From Phytohabitans aurantiacus (GTDB lineage Bacteria > Actinomycetota > Actinomycetes > Mycobacteriales > Micromonosporaceae), in the NCBI RefSeq assembly GCF_027923225.1, contig NZ_BSDI01000017.1, forward strand, positions 1-64,000: DNA of 64,000 nucleotides, given 5' to 3'. The notes under the pieces are model-generated. The model was given only the letters and a program-made list of their open reading frames with translations. It did not search any database and was not told the DNA's origin. Shown piece after piece: positions 1-9,171 of the stretch. Position 1 is the first letter of the stretch. Each line of letters begins with the position of its first letter. Made by a program: the position numbers and the translations under genes.

Positions 1-96
1 CGCCTGCACGGCGAACTCAGCCACATCCCACCCGCCGAGCACGAGGCCCTACACGCGATGACCCAACCGGTCACCGCACCCCTGAAAACCAGCTAA
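1..96 (+). CDS. IS3-family transposase, C-terminal fragment (partial)
   Basis: The first 31 codons of the window read in frame 1 to a TAA at 94-96. The peptide contains LHGELSHIPPAEHEAL, which resembles the conserved C-terminal end of IS3-family integrase-type transposases (family ends commonly read LHG.LG.IPP.E.E). The 5' part lies outside the window, so integrity cannot be judged. The GC-rich stretch just after the stop (about 110-135, containing GGGGCTTGACACTTTGG) may hold the terminal inverted repeat of the element, but its partner end is not visible. Family assignment rests on one short motif. Confidence 0.6.
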   Translation, partial: RLHGELSHIPPAEHEALHAMTQPVTAPLKTS

Positions 97-283
97 CCAA
101 CTCTCCACCAAACCCGGGGCTTGACACTTTGGTCGAAGGTTGCCGGACCGGCCGCGTTCGTGGGTGTCGCCGCGACCGTGGTGACCGCACGCGCCGAGCG
201 CCGGCGCCGTACACTCCGGCGGAGATCCGCGCGAAAGCTGTGCGAGCGGGTGGCTGAGACGCCATAGACCTAAGGGAGAATCC

Positions 284-409
284 ATGCGTATTCGTCGAGC
301 GATCGTGGCCATCGCGGCCGTCGCGATCGGGCTGTCGCCGCTGGCGCTGGCGGCCGTACCCGCTGACGTCGCGAGCGTCGCCGATACCGTGATCCGCAAG
401 CCGCAGTAA
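284..409 (+). CDS. Small secreted or leader-type peptide (41 aa)
   Basis: A 41-codon frame starts at ATG 284, preceded by a good ribosome site (AAGGGAGAA, 272-280), and ends at TAA 407-409. The product has two or three N-terminal arginines, then a hydrophobic Ala/Val/Ile/Leu run and an Ala-rich region (LALAAVPA) resembling a signal peptidase site, leaving a short charged tail ending IRKPQ. It is probably a small exported peptide. I do not recognise a family. The ribosome site and the signal-like composition are the only support. Confidence 0.45.
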   Translation: MRIRRAIVAIAAVAIGLSPLALAAVPADVASVADTVIRKPQ

Positions 410-554
410 GGCGGGTCTCACGCTTATCCACCGAGTCGCCGTACTGGTCATTGCCGTCGCGATAGGACGGTTGCCGGTGGGCGCACGGGCATGGGCCGTG
501 GGGGCGTGGCCGGTGGGCTGTGCGCCGTTGTTGGCGTATCGCACAATCGGCGCC

Positions 555-1277
555 ATGGTGTGGTGGCGGACGTCGTGCCCCGTGCGGTCGGTTGAGCAGG
601 GTTGGATCGAGCGGTCGATGGACTGGTTCGTGGGGGAGTTCGGCGAGGAGCGTCTGCTCGGCGATGTCGTGTTACCCACCGATGACTACTTCCCTGGCGC
701 CTACCAGGGCAGTCGTGACGATGTGCGGGCCGTGCTCGAACGGTTGTGTAAGCACATGGACATCGATCCGGCCCGGGTGGAGTTGGAGCACGACACCGCT
801 GACGAGGATCCGGGCTTGTCGGCGCATATGCCGATCCACAGTGCGTCGACCGGTGCGGCCGGACACCACCGGCTCCGCGACGGGCGGTCGGTCATCGGGA
901 TCCGTGACGACCAAGCCCAGCAGCCGGTGGCTCTCGTGGCGACCGTGGCGCACGAACTGGGCCACGTTCTGCTGCTGGGTGATGGCCGAATTTCGCGGGA
1001 GCGGGAGGATCACGAGCCACTGACTGACCTGTTGACCGTCTTCTTCGGACTTGGCATCTTCACCGCTAACGCCGCGTTCGAGTTTGGTCGGGAGAACCGG
1101 GGCCAGTACACCTACACGACACGTACCCGGCTCGGCTACCTGACCGAGCCGATGTACGGGTACGGGCTAGCCCGGTACGCGTGGCTGCGCGGTGAGGCCG
1201 ACCCTGCTTGGGCCAGATACGTCGACACCAATCCACGGGCGTACCTCAAGCGCGGTCTTCGCTATCTCAACCAATAG
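555..1277 (+). CDS. HELGH-motif protein, putative zinc-binding, function unknown
   Basis: Open from 471, but the ATG at 555 (240 aa) is the more plausible start; a second ATG at 618 is possible, and none has a clear ribosome site. The central part contains VATVAHELGHVLLLGDG, a HExxH-type motif typical of zinc metallopeptidases. It is followed by an acidic DHEPLTDLL stretch and a hydrophobic GLGIFTANAAFEF segment. The downstream glutamate that would be the third zinc ligand may be in DHEP, about 20 residues on. Similar actinobacterial proteins are annotated only as hypothetical or metallopeptidase-like. There is no signal peptide. The gene stands alone, convergent with the anti-sigma-type gene. 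Confidence 0.7.
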   Translation: MVWWRTSCPVRSVEQGWIERSMDWFVGEFGEERLLGDVVLPTDDYFPGAYQGSRDDVRAVLERLCKHMDIDPARVELEHDTADEDPGLSAHMPIHSASTGAAGHHRLRDGRSVIGIRDDQAQQPVALVATVAHELGHVLLLGDGRISREREDHEPLTDLLTVFFGLGIFTANAAFEFGRENRGQYTYTTRTRLGYLTEPMYGYGLARYAWLRGEADPAWARYVDTNPRAYLKRGLRYLNQ

Positions 1278-1301
1278 GAAAAACAGGGTGTGGCTTCGGC
1301 G

Positions 1302-2438
1302 TCATGCACTGGGGGCGACCGCGATCCGCAGGCCGGTCAGTTCGGGGGGCAGGTCACGGCGTTCCAGGGGATGGCCGGTGGGATCGAGGAGCGTGGCGTG
1401 GCCAGCGGAGATCAGGAGCAGTCGCTCGGCTGCCACCCAGACGAGGGTCGCGGAATTGAGGTCTATCGTTGGTAGGTCGCGCACCACCCGCCCGCTGTCC
1501 ACCTCGACCAGTTGGGTCGCCTCCTGTCCCTTGATCACCACCAGCCTTCCGTTCGGTGACCAGGAGTACGGGCCGGCTGCGTCACCGCGTGCTGGGACAA
1601 ACCTGGTTGGCTTGCCGGTATCGGCGGAGAAGAGCTGCAACCCACGGCGGGCGTGCGGCTTGCTTTCGGTGCGTGGCACGGCCGGGTCGGTCTGCTGGAG
1701 CGCTACCTGCTTCCCGTCCGGCATCCAGGTGAAGAGGCAGTAATCCGTGCAGAGATACTGGCCGGGGCCGCGGTTGGCCCACCCGCTCGACGTGTCCACC
1801 GGGAAGGTTTGGAACGACCCATCGACGCTCAGGACGCCGAGCGAGGAGGAACCGGTCTCCTTGTCCAGCAGAGTCAACGCTAGCCGTGTCCCGTCCGGCG
1901 ACCACTCGGGGTTGAGTGTCAGTTGGCCGGTCCTGACCCATCGGACCTTCCCGGTCGGTACGTCGAGCAGGCCGACGTCGCCGGGACGGTCGTGGTCGAG
2001 GACAGCCGCGAACCGACCGCGTGGTGCTGCCCACGTCTCTTCGTACTTGTCCACTTTGACGTACCGGTTCTGGCTGCGGTCCAGGACGAGTCCGTCGCTG
2101 GCCGGCCCGCCGGTGGAAGTGGCGCCGGTGACCACCCAGCCACCGGGCAGCTCCAGCGGCGCGTCCCGCCAGTTGTCGTCGGGCGGCGGCAGGACACGTA
2201 GCTCGGCGGCGGTCGGGTCCGGCGCGGTAACCGAAGGCGCGGACCTGGGATGCAGCCAGATGAACGGGGTGGCGAGCGCGATGACGGCTACCATCGCGCC
2301 GAGCGCCGTTGCCGCCCGCCGCTGACGCCGTATCCGTCGCCCGCCCAGGATTGCGTGCGTCACCAGGTCGGCCGGGAGTTGGGGTGTTCCGGCCAGATCG
2401 TGTACGGCCTTTCGCAGCAGCTCGTCGGGTCGGTTCAT
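1302..2438 (-). CDS. Membrane-anchored WD40/TolB-like protein, probable anti-sigma partner
   Basis: 378 aa. The first ~40 residues (MNRPDELLRKAVHDLA, then an arginine-rich stretch) precede one transmembrane helix (about 44-62). The rest is an extracytoplasmic beta-propeller-like region with repeated W.PDG/WSPDG motifs (NPEWSPDGTRLAL, WMPDGKQVAL, WSPNGRLVVI). This is the usual layout of the gene partnered with SigE-family ECF sigma factors in actinomycetes: a short cytoplasmic head, one membrane span and a sensor domain. The start overlaps the sigma gene's stop by 4 bases (ATGA), so the two are translationally coupled. An anti-sigma role is inferred from context; no zinc-type anti-sigma motif is visible. 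Confidence 0.75.
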   Translation of the reverse strand: MNRPDELLRKAVHDLAGTPQLPADLVTHAILGGRRIRRQRRAATALGAMVAVIALATPFIWLHPRSAPSVTAPDPTAAELRVLPPPDDNWRDAPLELPGGWVVTGATSTGGPASDGLVLDRSQNRYVKVDKYEETWAAPRGRFAAVLDHDRPGDVGLLDVPTGKVRWVRTGQLTLNPEWSPDGTRLALTLLDKETGSSSLGVLSVDGSFQTFPVDTSSGWANRGPGQYLCTDYCLFTWMPDGKQVALQQTDPAVPRTESKPHARRGLQLFSADTGKPTRFVPARGDAAGPYSWSPNGRLVVIKGQEATQLVEVDSGRVVRDLPTIDLNSATLVWVAAERLLLISAGHATLLDPTGHPLERRDLPPELTGLRIAVAPSA

Positions 2439-2956
2439 CGGTGCACCTCCGTACGTTGAACGAGATCGTCGAAGGCGGGCACCAGTTGACGCAGTTTCGC
2501 CAGGGCTCGGGACGCCTGGCTGGCGACCGTTCCGATCCGGCAGTCGAGCAGCTCAGCGGTTTGCTCGACGCTCAGGTCCTCCAGGTAGCGCAGCACCAGC
2601 ACGGCCCGCTGCCGTGGCGGCAGCCGGAGCAGCGCGTCGCGCAGCAGCAGCCGCACCGCCGTCTCGTGATCGTCGTCCGTGCCGGTGGCCAGGTCGGGCA
2701 ACGCCGCGACCGGCACCTCGGACCGGCGGGCCCGGCGTCGCCAGCCGGAGACTTGGTCGTGGTAGAGAATCCGGCGTACGTAAGGCTCCGCGTCCCCCCG
2801 AATCCGCGACCAGCTGACGTACGTCTTGGCCAGCGCGCTCTGCAGCAGATCCTCCGCGCTGTGCCGGTCACCGGTGAGGGCGTACGCGACACGCAGCAGC
2901 GCCGTGCCCCGCTCGTTGACAAACGCGGTGAACTCGCGCTCGGTCCTCTGGGTCAC
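2435..2956 (-). CDS. ECF RNA polymerase sigma factor, SigE family
   Basis: 173 aa, normal length for the group. Region 2 is visible as FTAFVNERGTALLRVAYALTGDR followed by AEDLLQSALAKTYVSW (about residues 8-55). Region 4 begins LRDALLRLPPRQRAVLVLRYLEDLSVEQTAELL and carries the helix-turn-helix CRIGTVASQASRAL (about 105-155). These match the SigE/SigM-like ECF family of Streptomyces and relatives. It would direct RNA polymerase to a small regulon and be controlled by the downstream membrane protein, with which it overlaps by 4 bases. The signal sensed is unknown. Confidence 0.92.
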   Translation of the reverse strand: MTQRTEREFTAFVNERGTALLRVAYALTGDRHSAEDLLQSALAKTYVSWSRIRGDAEPYVRRILYHDQVSGWRRRARRSEVPVAALPDLATGTDDDHETAVRLLLRDALLRLPPRQRAVLVLRYLEDLSVEQTAELLDCRIGTVASQASRALAKLRQLVPAFDDLVQRTEVHR

Positions 2957-3067
2957 TGCACACCTCCGTCAACACAGACGCCCGGCGGCGCGGAAAGTTT
3001 GCAGCAACAAGAGAAAATCATGATTGGGTCGATCGACACGCTGGTGCCGGCGTCTTGTCACGGCTCG

Positions 3068-3087
3068 CGAGACGGCCTCTCGTCTCG
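3068..3087 (-). terminator. Hairpin downstream of the flavin monooxygenase gene
   Basis: CGAGACG (3068-3074) and CGTCTCG (3081-3087) pair perfectly around a 6-nt loop, about 28 bases beyond the stop of the minus-strand gene that ends at 3115. There is no long U tract, as is usual in high-GC actinomycetes. The call is positional. Confidence 0.45.
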
Positions 3088-3114
3088 ACTCCGCGCGTGA
3101 GGGCCGACCTGTTG

Positions 3115-4242
3115 TCAGACCGTCTCGTTGTTGAGAACGCTGCTGACGCCGCGGAGCTGGGCGATGTAGGCCCTGCCGATCAGGCTCGGGGGGATCATCC
3201 GGGTCAGCGCGCGTACAGGTGGGGGAAGGGGCTTGTTGGTCCGTTCGCTCGCGGCTCGCCGCGATACCTTGCGCACCCGGCGGGCTCGCAGTGCCTCGTA
3301 GCGCCGCAGTGCGCCCGGAGCGTCGACAGGGTTGACGCGCAACGCGCGGCTGAGTAGCCACGCGTCCTCGAGCGCCTGGTTGGCGCCCTGTGCCTGGGTG
3401 GGTGGGAACGCGTGTGCGGCGTCGCCGAGCAGCGTCGTTCCACCATGACCCCACTGGTTCGGCACGCGATGCGTCACGTGCCGGAACGACTCTAGGTCCT
3501 CATCGCGGAGCTTCGCGAGCAGTTGCTCGACCAGCGGGCCGTATCCGGCGAACCGCTCGGCGAGGGCGGCGGCGGGCGAGCCCTCCAGTGGCCGGTGAAC
3601 GTCGAACCACCACATGAGCAGCCCGTCGCCCGAGGGCAGGAGACCGACCAGCCCAGCCTGCCCTACGACACAGACGCCCGTGGCGTTGACGGCCAGCTCG
3701 GGCAGGACCGGCGAGAGGCCTTGCCATGTGGTCCACGCATTCTCGATGGCGGGTGCCGGATCGAGGAGCGCCCGACGCACGGCGGAGCGCTGCCCGTCCG
3801 CGCCCACCACGACGTCGGCCTCATGGCGGTCGCCGGTAGCGTCGATCGCGGTCACGCCGTCGGGGCGGACCTCGACGTCGACGATCTCGCGCGAGAACTC
3901 CACCGGCACGCCCCGCGCGAGGTGCTCGATCAGCCGGTCTCGGGGCACCGAGGTGACCGGGAAGCCGGTACGGCGGGCAAGGATCGTCAGGTCTGCGGTG
4001 ACTATCGTGCGGCCGTCGGCGGTGTCGAACCGCAGCGTGTCGAGTCGGCCGCCGAGGCCGCCGAGAGGAGCGCCGAGCCCGGCCAGGGCGGCCGCTCCGT
4101 TGCTGAAGATCGTCACAGCCGCGCCGCCGGTCCGCAGCGTCGGGAACTGTTCGAACACGCGTACGCGATGCTCGGAGCGGGCGAGCCCTCGGGCGAGCGC
4201 TAGCCCGCCCACGCCGCCCCCGGCGATCAAGATGTCCACCAA
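3115..4242 (-). CDS. FAD-dependent monooxygenase (PHBH/salicylate hydroxylase-like)
   Basis: 375 aa. The N terminus carries the dinucleotide fold IAGGGVGGLALARGLA (about 5-20). The middle has the DG motif VVGADGQRSAVRRALL, and the C-terminal third has the GD motif LLGDAAHAFPPTQAQGANQALEDA. Together these define group A flavoprotein aromatic hydroxylases, which use NAD(P)H and O2. It is divergent from the TetR gene at 4276 with only 33 bp between, so it is very likely the repressor's target, perhaps in detoxification or catabolism of an aromatic compound. It lies 10 kb from the polyketide genes and has no SARP-like box, so I do not count it in that cluster. Confidence 0.88.
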   Translation of the reverse strand: MVDILIAGGGVGGLALARGLARSEHRVRVFEQFPTLRTGGAAVTIFSNGAAALAGLGAPLGGLGGRLDTLRFDTADGRTIVTADLTILARRTGFPVTSVPRDRLIEHLARGVPVEFSREIVDVEVRPDGVTAIDATGDRHEADVVVGADGQRSAVRRALLDPAPAIENAWTTWQGLSPVLPELAVNATGVCVVGQAGLVGLLPSGDGLLMWWFDVHRPLEGSPAAALAERFAGYGPLVEQLLAKLRDEDLESFRHVTHRVPNQWGHGGTTLLGDAAHAFPPTQAQGANQALEDAWLLSRALRVNPVDAPGALRRYEALRARRVRKVSRRAASERTNKPLPPPVRALTRMIPPSLIGRAYIAQLRGVSSVLNNETV

Positions 4243-4275
4243 GCCACTCCGTTCACTACGGTCGTTGTACTACGG
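4243..4275. promoter_or_regulatory. Divergent promoter/operator region of the TetR-monooxygenase pair
   Basis: The region between the two start codons, extending into 4276-4300, contains two direct copies of ACTACGG (4255-4261 and 4269-4275) 14 bp apart, followed by the 8-bp palindrome TCATATGA. Its base composition is clearly lower in GC than the flanking genes. It is the expected position for the TetR operator, but the exact footprint cannot be fixed from the sequence. Confidence 0.45.
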
Positions 4276-4914
4276 ATGGTGTCATATGATGACCGGGTGC
4301 CGCCACCGAACGAACAGCGCCGGGCGCAACTCGCGGACGCCGCCATCGACCTGCTCGTGGAGTCAGGCGTCCACGGGGTGACCCATCGGGCCGTCGACCG
4401 GCGGGCCGGGCTGCCGGCCGGAACCGCGTCGAACTACTTCCGAAACCGGGAGGCTCTGCTTGTGGCGACCGCCCGCCGGGTCGTCGAGCAGCACCAGGCC
4501 GACATGGCCGAGGCGAGACGAAATGACCCTGCGGCCACATCCGGTAAGGGAGACAGCGTCGAGCGCGCGATCGAACTGATCTCGGGCTCATTGATGCTGG
4601 CTGGGAGCCTGCACCGCCGGCGGTACCTGGCAATCTTCGAGCTACGGCTGGAGAGCCTGCGGCGACCGGCACTCGCCGCGGCGATCGATGAGCTGATGGT
4701 GGCGATGGCGGCGTTCACGAGCGGGCACCACACCGACCTCGGGCTGCGGATTCCACCGGCCGCGATCCCGCCGATGCTCGTGATGTATGGAGGCGCGCTC
4801 TTCGCGCTGGTCACCGGGCCTGCGGAGGCCGTGACGCCAGCGGCCGTGCGGCCGCTCGCGATAGCGATTGTGGAAGGCGGTCTCGCGGCGGCGCGTTTCA
4901 TGCTGAGTCATTAG
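4276..4914 (+). CDS. TetR/AcrR-family transcriptional regulator
   Basis: 212 aa from ATG 4276; an in-frame GTG at 4297 is an alternative. The N-terminal DNA-binding domain reads RAQLADAAIDLLVESGVHGVTHRAVDRRAGLPAGTASNYF in sections, ending in the family hallmark GTASNYFRNREALL (about residues 15-65). The C-terminal ligand domain is helical (ERAIELISGSLMLAGS, then AALFALVTG-like stretches). It probably represses the divergent flavin monooxygenase and itself. The ligand is unknown. The 3' end lies 24 bp from the convergent gene at 4939. Confidence 0.92.
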   Translation: MVSYDDRVPPPNEQRRAQLADAAIDLLVESGVHGVTHRAVDRRAGLPAGTASNYFRNREALLVATARRVVEQHQADMAEARRNDPAATSGKGDSVERAIELISGSLMLAGSLHRRRYLAIFELRLESLRRPALAAAIDELMVAMAAFTSGHHTDLGLRIPPAAIPPMLVMYGGALFALVTGPAEAVTPAAVRPLAIAIVEGGLAAARFMLSH

Positions 4915-4938
4915 CCGCCAGGCGGGCAGGGCCTACAA

Positions 4939-5568
4939 CTAACCCCAGTCTTCGTCGAGTGGATCTCCGGGCAGCCATAGGTTCACTGGCCGGCGTACGG
5001 GCTCGGGCTCCCATGCCTTCGTCTCCGGGTTCCAGCGGAGTGTGGCCGCGCGCAGTGAGCCGCCGGAGAGGTCGATTTTCTGCAGGGCGGCGAGCGCGGT
5101 CGCGTCGACCCGGGCGTCGATGACGACGCGTACGTCGGTCTCGCGGTCGCCCAGCATGATGCGCTCTGGATCCGGTTGCTCAGCCGTGCTTACCTCGTGC
5201 TGCTTGCGCACCCGGTGCCGGCGGATGAGCTGGGTCAGCGCGCGGTACGCGTCGTTGCCCGCGTTTTCGATCAGGCTCTGCACGAAGGGTAGAAGGATGG
5301 TGGTGATGCCGACGGTCGAGACAATTGTCAGTGGATCCAACCCACGCGGGCCGGAGTCCTTGATCGCGTCGGCGTCGAGTACCGGATGAAGCGGCGCGAG
5401 CGCGTCGATCGCCCGGCGCGCCCTGGACAAGAGCTCATCCGCTTCCGCGATCAACTCGGGATCGAGGTCGTTTTCGCTGCCGCGTAGCTCGTCTCGCAAG
5501 GAGGAAAGCTGGTCGAGGGTGGACATCAGCTCGGCACGCCAATGCGACTCGCGCCGCCGGTCACTCAT
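4939..5568 (-). CDS. Small membrane-associated protein paired with the TPR-CHAT gene, function unknown
   Basis: 209 aa. The N-terminal part (about 1-65) is helical and charged (STLDQLSSLRDELRGSENDL). A hydrophobic segment follows at about 78-97 (TIVSTVGITTILLPFVQSLI), then a basic linker (LIRRHRVRKQ), then a C-terminal domain with alternating strands (DVRVVIDARVDATALAALQKI). It is divergent from the 1,119-aa TPR-CHAT gene with 26 bp between starts, so the two are probably co-regulated. The layout loosely recalls the effector-associated constant components described in CHAT/NTPase conflict systems, but I cannot claim homology. Confidence 0.6.
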   Translation of the reverse strand: MSDRRRESHWRAELMSTLDQLSSLRDELRGSENDLDPELIAEADELLSRARRAIDALAPLHPVLDADAIKDSGPRGLDPLTIVSTVGITTILLPFVQSLIENAGNDAYRALTQLIRRHRVRKQHEVSTAEQPDPERIMLGDRETDVRVVIDARVDATALAALQKIDLSGGSLRAATLRWNPETKAWEPEPVRRPVNLWLPGDPLDEDWG

Positions 5569-5594
5569 ACATCGAACTTTAGTGTAAGTCTGGT

Positions 5595-8500
5595 GTGGTG
5601 CGGTGGAAGAGGAAAGCGCGTGGACAAGGGGACGCAGCCGCGCCCGACAGTATCGAGTTGCATGCTCGGCTCAGCGAGGCGGCCAGCGCCGTCTATGCCG
5701 CGGCCGACGACGTGTCAGGTCTCAGCGCGGCCATCGACGTGCTTGAGCGGGGGTTGCCTCGGGTCGCGGCCGACCATCCCCATCGAGGGATCTTTCTGGG
5801 TCTCCTCGGTGAGGCATTCGGGCTTCGGTTCAGTCTGACGAGCGTTCCCGCTGACATCGAGGCGGCTGTTGCTTTCGGTGAGCAAGCCGTCGTGGCTCTG
5901 CCCGCGGACGATCCGCAACGCGGCGTGGCGTACAGCCGGCTGGCGGAGCACTACATCGTGCGGTTCGAAGCCGTGGGCAATCCGTCCGACCTGGACGCCA
6001 CCGTTGGGTGCTGCGAGCAGGCCCTGGCGGAGGCGCTGGCGACGCCGGTGGTGCTGGCCCGGCTTGCCTACGCACACCAGTGTCGCGCTGAGCTCGGCGG
6101 GGCACCGGCCGATGTGGACGCTCAGATCCGGCATGCCGAACACGGTCTGGAAGTGGCCGATGCCGCGGACTCCTATCGGCCGGTTCTGCACGAGCTGGCG
6201 GCCGCTGGGTACGAGCGACGGTACGAGCGGGCGCGTGACGTCGGTGACCTCGACGCGGCCATCACCTGTCGGGAGGCGGTCGTGGGCGATGGTCTGCGCG
6301 GCGGCATGCTGGCCCGAGACTTGTCCAACCTCAGCTTCGCCTATCTGGAGCGGTACGAGGCGACTGGCGGCTCGGCGGATGTGCACAGTGCCATCGACTG
6401 TGCGGGCAGGGCGCTGGAGATCGCTGGCGAGGACAACCGGGACTACGCGGAGCTGCTCTACAAGCTGGGTCTGGCGTTTCGAGCTCGGTTCAACCTGGCC
6501 GGCGACGCCGCCGATCTGCGTAAGTACGTCGAACTGACGCAGGAGTCGCGGCGACGCGCTTCTGCCCACTATCAAGGCATAGCGCTGGTCAATCTCGCCG
6601 TTTCTTACGTCCAACGCTACGAATACCTTGGTGACCACCGCGATCTGGAGGCGAGTATCGAGGTCGGTGAGGAAGCGCTGGCGGATGGCGGTTTGACCAG
6701 CCAACAACGCGGCACCTGCGTTGCCAATCTCTCCAAGATGTACCGGAAGCGGTTCGAGCGATACGGCGCGCAGGGCGACCTTGACCATGCCGTCCAGCTC
6801 GGTCACCGTGCCGTCCGGGCGCTGCCCGACGGTCATCCCGAGCTTGTCTCACGACTCGAAGGTCTCGCCAACGCCTACTCCGAACGCTTCGAACGCTTCC
6901 GGGACCTGGAAGATCTGACCACCGCCGTGGAACTGGGTGAACGTGCCCTCGCGATCGCCGGCATCAGGCACACTGAGCGGCGGCAGATACAGTCCAACCT
7001 CAGCGGGTACCTGCTGCAGCGATACCTGGGGGGCGGCGATCCCGCCGATCTGGACGCGAGTGCCGGATACAGCCTGCAGGCGCTCGGCGCCACCGACGAG
7101 GCCGACCCACAGTGGGCTCAGTTCGCCGACGCCCTCGCCGGAGCCCTGCTGCATCGGCACCGGCTAAACGCCCGCACGGGCGAGGTGGCCGGTCACGCAG
7201 ACCTGGACAAGGCGATCGACCTCATCGCGCGGGCGGCGACGGCGACGGGGCCGGACTCGCCGTTCTTCCTGAGGCGTCTGCAAAACCTCGCGGTCGCCTA
7301 CCAGGAAGAGGCGGTCGATCCAGAGCGTCGGGCAGGCGTGGTGCGGCGACTCGTCGAGGCGGTCGGCACCGCCACAGATACGACACCGACGGCACAGGCG
7401 AGTGCCCGGACGAATATCGGCCACCTGGCTCTGCAGGCCGGCATGCTCACCGAGGCGGCGGCGATGTGGCGCGGAGCGGTCGAGCTGCTGCCCCTGTGCG
7501 CACCTCAGGGCCTGGCCTGGTCCGACCAGGAGCACCAGCTCAGCCACAGCGGGAGTCTGGTTGGCGAGGCCACGGCGACTCTCCTCGCGATTGGTGACGT
7601 GGCGGGTGCTGTCGAGCTTGCCGAGCTTGGCCGCGGCATCTTGCTGTCCAACCAGCTGAGCGCCCGCATAGACGTAGCCGAACTCTCGCGCTCCGCTCCC
7701 GACCTCGCCGAGGAGTTCAAGATACTCGTGTCCGAGATGGACACCCAGTCGCCGATGGACGGCCGCCTGCACGACCTCACCGGCGCGCCGGCACCGCGGC
7801 GGCCGCCGCGCCACCTCGCCGACCGCTGGGACCAACTGCTGCACCGGATCCGCGAGTTCCCCGAGTTCGCCGGCTTCCTGGTACCGCCTCGGATCGCCGA
7901 GCTGCAGAGTGCAGCGGCAGACGGTGCCGTGGTGCTCGTCAACGTGGGAACGCTCGGCGGCGACGCGGTGGTGCTCAAGCCGGACGCCCTGCTGCGGGTA
8001 CGGCTGCCCGAGCTCACCGAGGCGGACGCGAGGGCCCACGCGAACGCCTTGGCGGGCGTGGAGTTCTTCACGGAAAATCGCGTCGCGCAAGCCAGAACCA
8101 CACGGCCGGCAGGCGCGACACACGACCTGCTCGCCTGGCTTTGGGAGACGGTCACCGGGCCGGTGCTGACCGCACTCGGATACGACACGCCGCCGGATGC
8201 CGGGCAGCCAACACCACGGGTGTGGTGGGTGGCGACCGGGGTGCTGAGCCTGTTGCCCCTGCACGCGGCCGGGTTGCCCGACGGGCCCTCGGCACTCGAC
8301 CGCGTCGTGAGCTCGTACACCCCGACCATCCGTGCCCTGATCCTCGGCAGGCAACGCACGGGCACGGACACCCGCACCCAGCTGACCGTCACCATGCGGC
8401 ACACGGACGGACTGCCGGACCTGCCCGCTACCGCCGCCGAGACCGCCTACCTGCTGGCCAGGAACCCGGACGCGGTTGCGCTCGCGGACGGCGAGGCCAG

Positions 8501-8954
8501 CGCGGCCGCCGTTCTCGACGCACTATCCGGCGCCGGCTGGGTTCACTTCGCCTGCCACGCGACAAGTCATCCGGAGAAGGCGTCGAAGAGCGGGCTGCAC
8601 CTGCACGACAGGATGCTGCGCGTGCCCGAGATCAGCGGGGCCGGTCCGCGGGGCGGTGAGTTCGCGTACCTGTCGGCCTGCTCCACGGGTCAAGGGAGCC
8701 TCTTCCAGGCAGACCAGGCGATCCACCTGGCGTCCGCGTTCCAGCTCGCGGGGTACCGGCACGTGGTGGCCACCCTGTGGTCGGTCAACGATCAAGTCGC
8801 GGCGATGGCCGCACGTCGCTTCTACCGGCTGCTCGGCGATTCCTCGACCGCGGACGGCGCCGCGGTGGCCTTACACGACGTGACCCGACGCCTGCGTGCG
8901 AGATTTCCCGCACATCCCGAACTGTGGGCACCGTTCGTCCACAGTGGTCCGTGA
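5595..8954 (+). CDS. TPR-repeat protein with C-terminal CHAT (caspase-like) protease domain
   Basis: 1,119 aa from GTG 5595 (GTG 5598 is equally possible; no ribosome site, perhaps leaderless). Roughly residues 20-630 are tandem helical repeats of TPR type, with a recurring pattern such as DLDAAITCREAVV and YLERYEATGGSADVHSAIDCAGRALE. The C-terminal ~300 residues form a CHAT domain with the expected dyad: His in VHFACHATS (H988) and Cys in YLSACSTGQG (C1029), both intact. CHAT proteins are cysteine peptidases related to caspases, and in bacteria they often act as effectors in defence or cell-suicide systems, with the TPRs as sensor or scaffold. Neither a partner NTPase nor a gasdermin gene is visible. 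Confidence 0.85.
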   Translation: MVRWKRKARGQGDAAAPDSIELHARLSEAASAVYAAADDVSGLSAAIDVLERGLPRVAADHPHRGIFLGLLGEAFGLRFSLTSVPADIEAAVAFGEQAVVALPADDPQRGVAYSRLAEHYIVRFEAVGNPSDLDATVGCCEQALAEALATPVVLARLAYAHQCRAELGGAPADVDAQIRHAEHGLEVADAADSYRPVLHELAAAGYERRYERARDVGDLDAAITCREAVVGDGLRGGMLARDLSNLSFAYLERYEATGGSADVHSAIDCAGRALEIAGEDNRDYAELLYKLGLAFRARFNLAGDAADLRKYVELTQESRRRASAHYQGIALVNLAVSYVQRYEYLGDHRDLEASIEVGEEALADGGLTSQQRGTCVANLSKMYRKRFERYGAQGDLDHAVQLGHRAVRALPDGHPELVSRLEGLANAYSERFERFRDLEDLTTAVELGERALAIAGIRHTERRQIQSNLSGYLLQRYLGGGDPADLDASAGYSLQALGATDEADPQWAQFADALAGALLHRHRLNARTGEVAGHADLDKAIDLIARAATATGPDSPFFLRRLQNLAVAYQEEAVDPERRAGVVRRLVEAVGTATDTTPTAQASARTNIGHLALQAGMLTEAAAMWRGAVELLPLCAPQGLAWSDQEHQLSHSGSLVGEATATLLAIGDVAGAVELAELGRGILLSNQLSARIDVAELSRSAPDLAEEFKILVSEMDTQSPMDGRLHDLTGAPAPRRPPRHLADRWDQLLHRIREFPEFAGFLVPPRIAELQSAAADGAVVLVNVGTLGGDAVVLKPDALLRVRLPELTEADARAHANALAGVEFFTENRVAQARTTRPAGATHDLLAWLWETVTGPVLTALGYDTPPDAGQPTPRVWWVATGVLSLLPLHAAGLPDGPSALDRVVSSYTPTIRALILGRQRTGTDTRTQLTVTMRHTDGLPDLPATAAETAYLLARNPDAVALADGEASAAAVLDALSGAGWVHFACHATSHPEKASKSGLHLHDRMLRVPEISGAGPRGGEFAYLSACSTGQGSLFQADQAIHLASAFQLAGYRHVVATLWSVNDQVAAMAARRFYRLLGDSSTADGAAVALHDVTRRLRARFPAHPELWAPFVHSGP

Positions 8955-9171
8955 CGAGTACCGCCAGGTCGGTGCCGTCGGCGTGTCGTCGGCGCTGGTG
9001 TCCTTCGCGCCGCCACCGCGGCGGAGGTGGAGTCGGTGTGGTCCGGTTCAGTCGTCCTCCAGGCTTCGTCGAGTCGTCGTGCTTAGCGTGAGCCACTTGT
9101 CGAGCCGACCTCCGACATGAGCGCGCTCGGTCGTCCCATCGAATCCGACCTCAGGAAAGGAACTCGTGGCA

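Noticed and set aside
2309..3100. A 263-aa plus-strand gene opposite the sigma factor
   Set aside because: It is antisense to two well-supported genes and has no conserved motif.
4939..5568. Assignment of this gene as an EACC1-type conflict-system component
   Set aside because: Only a loose likeness in layout (hydrophobic segment, basic linker, strand-rich tail); the sequence does not carry a motif that I can identify with confidence.
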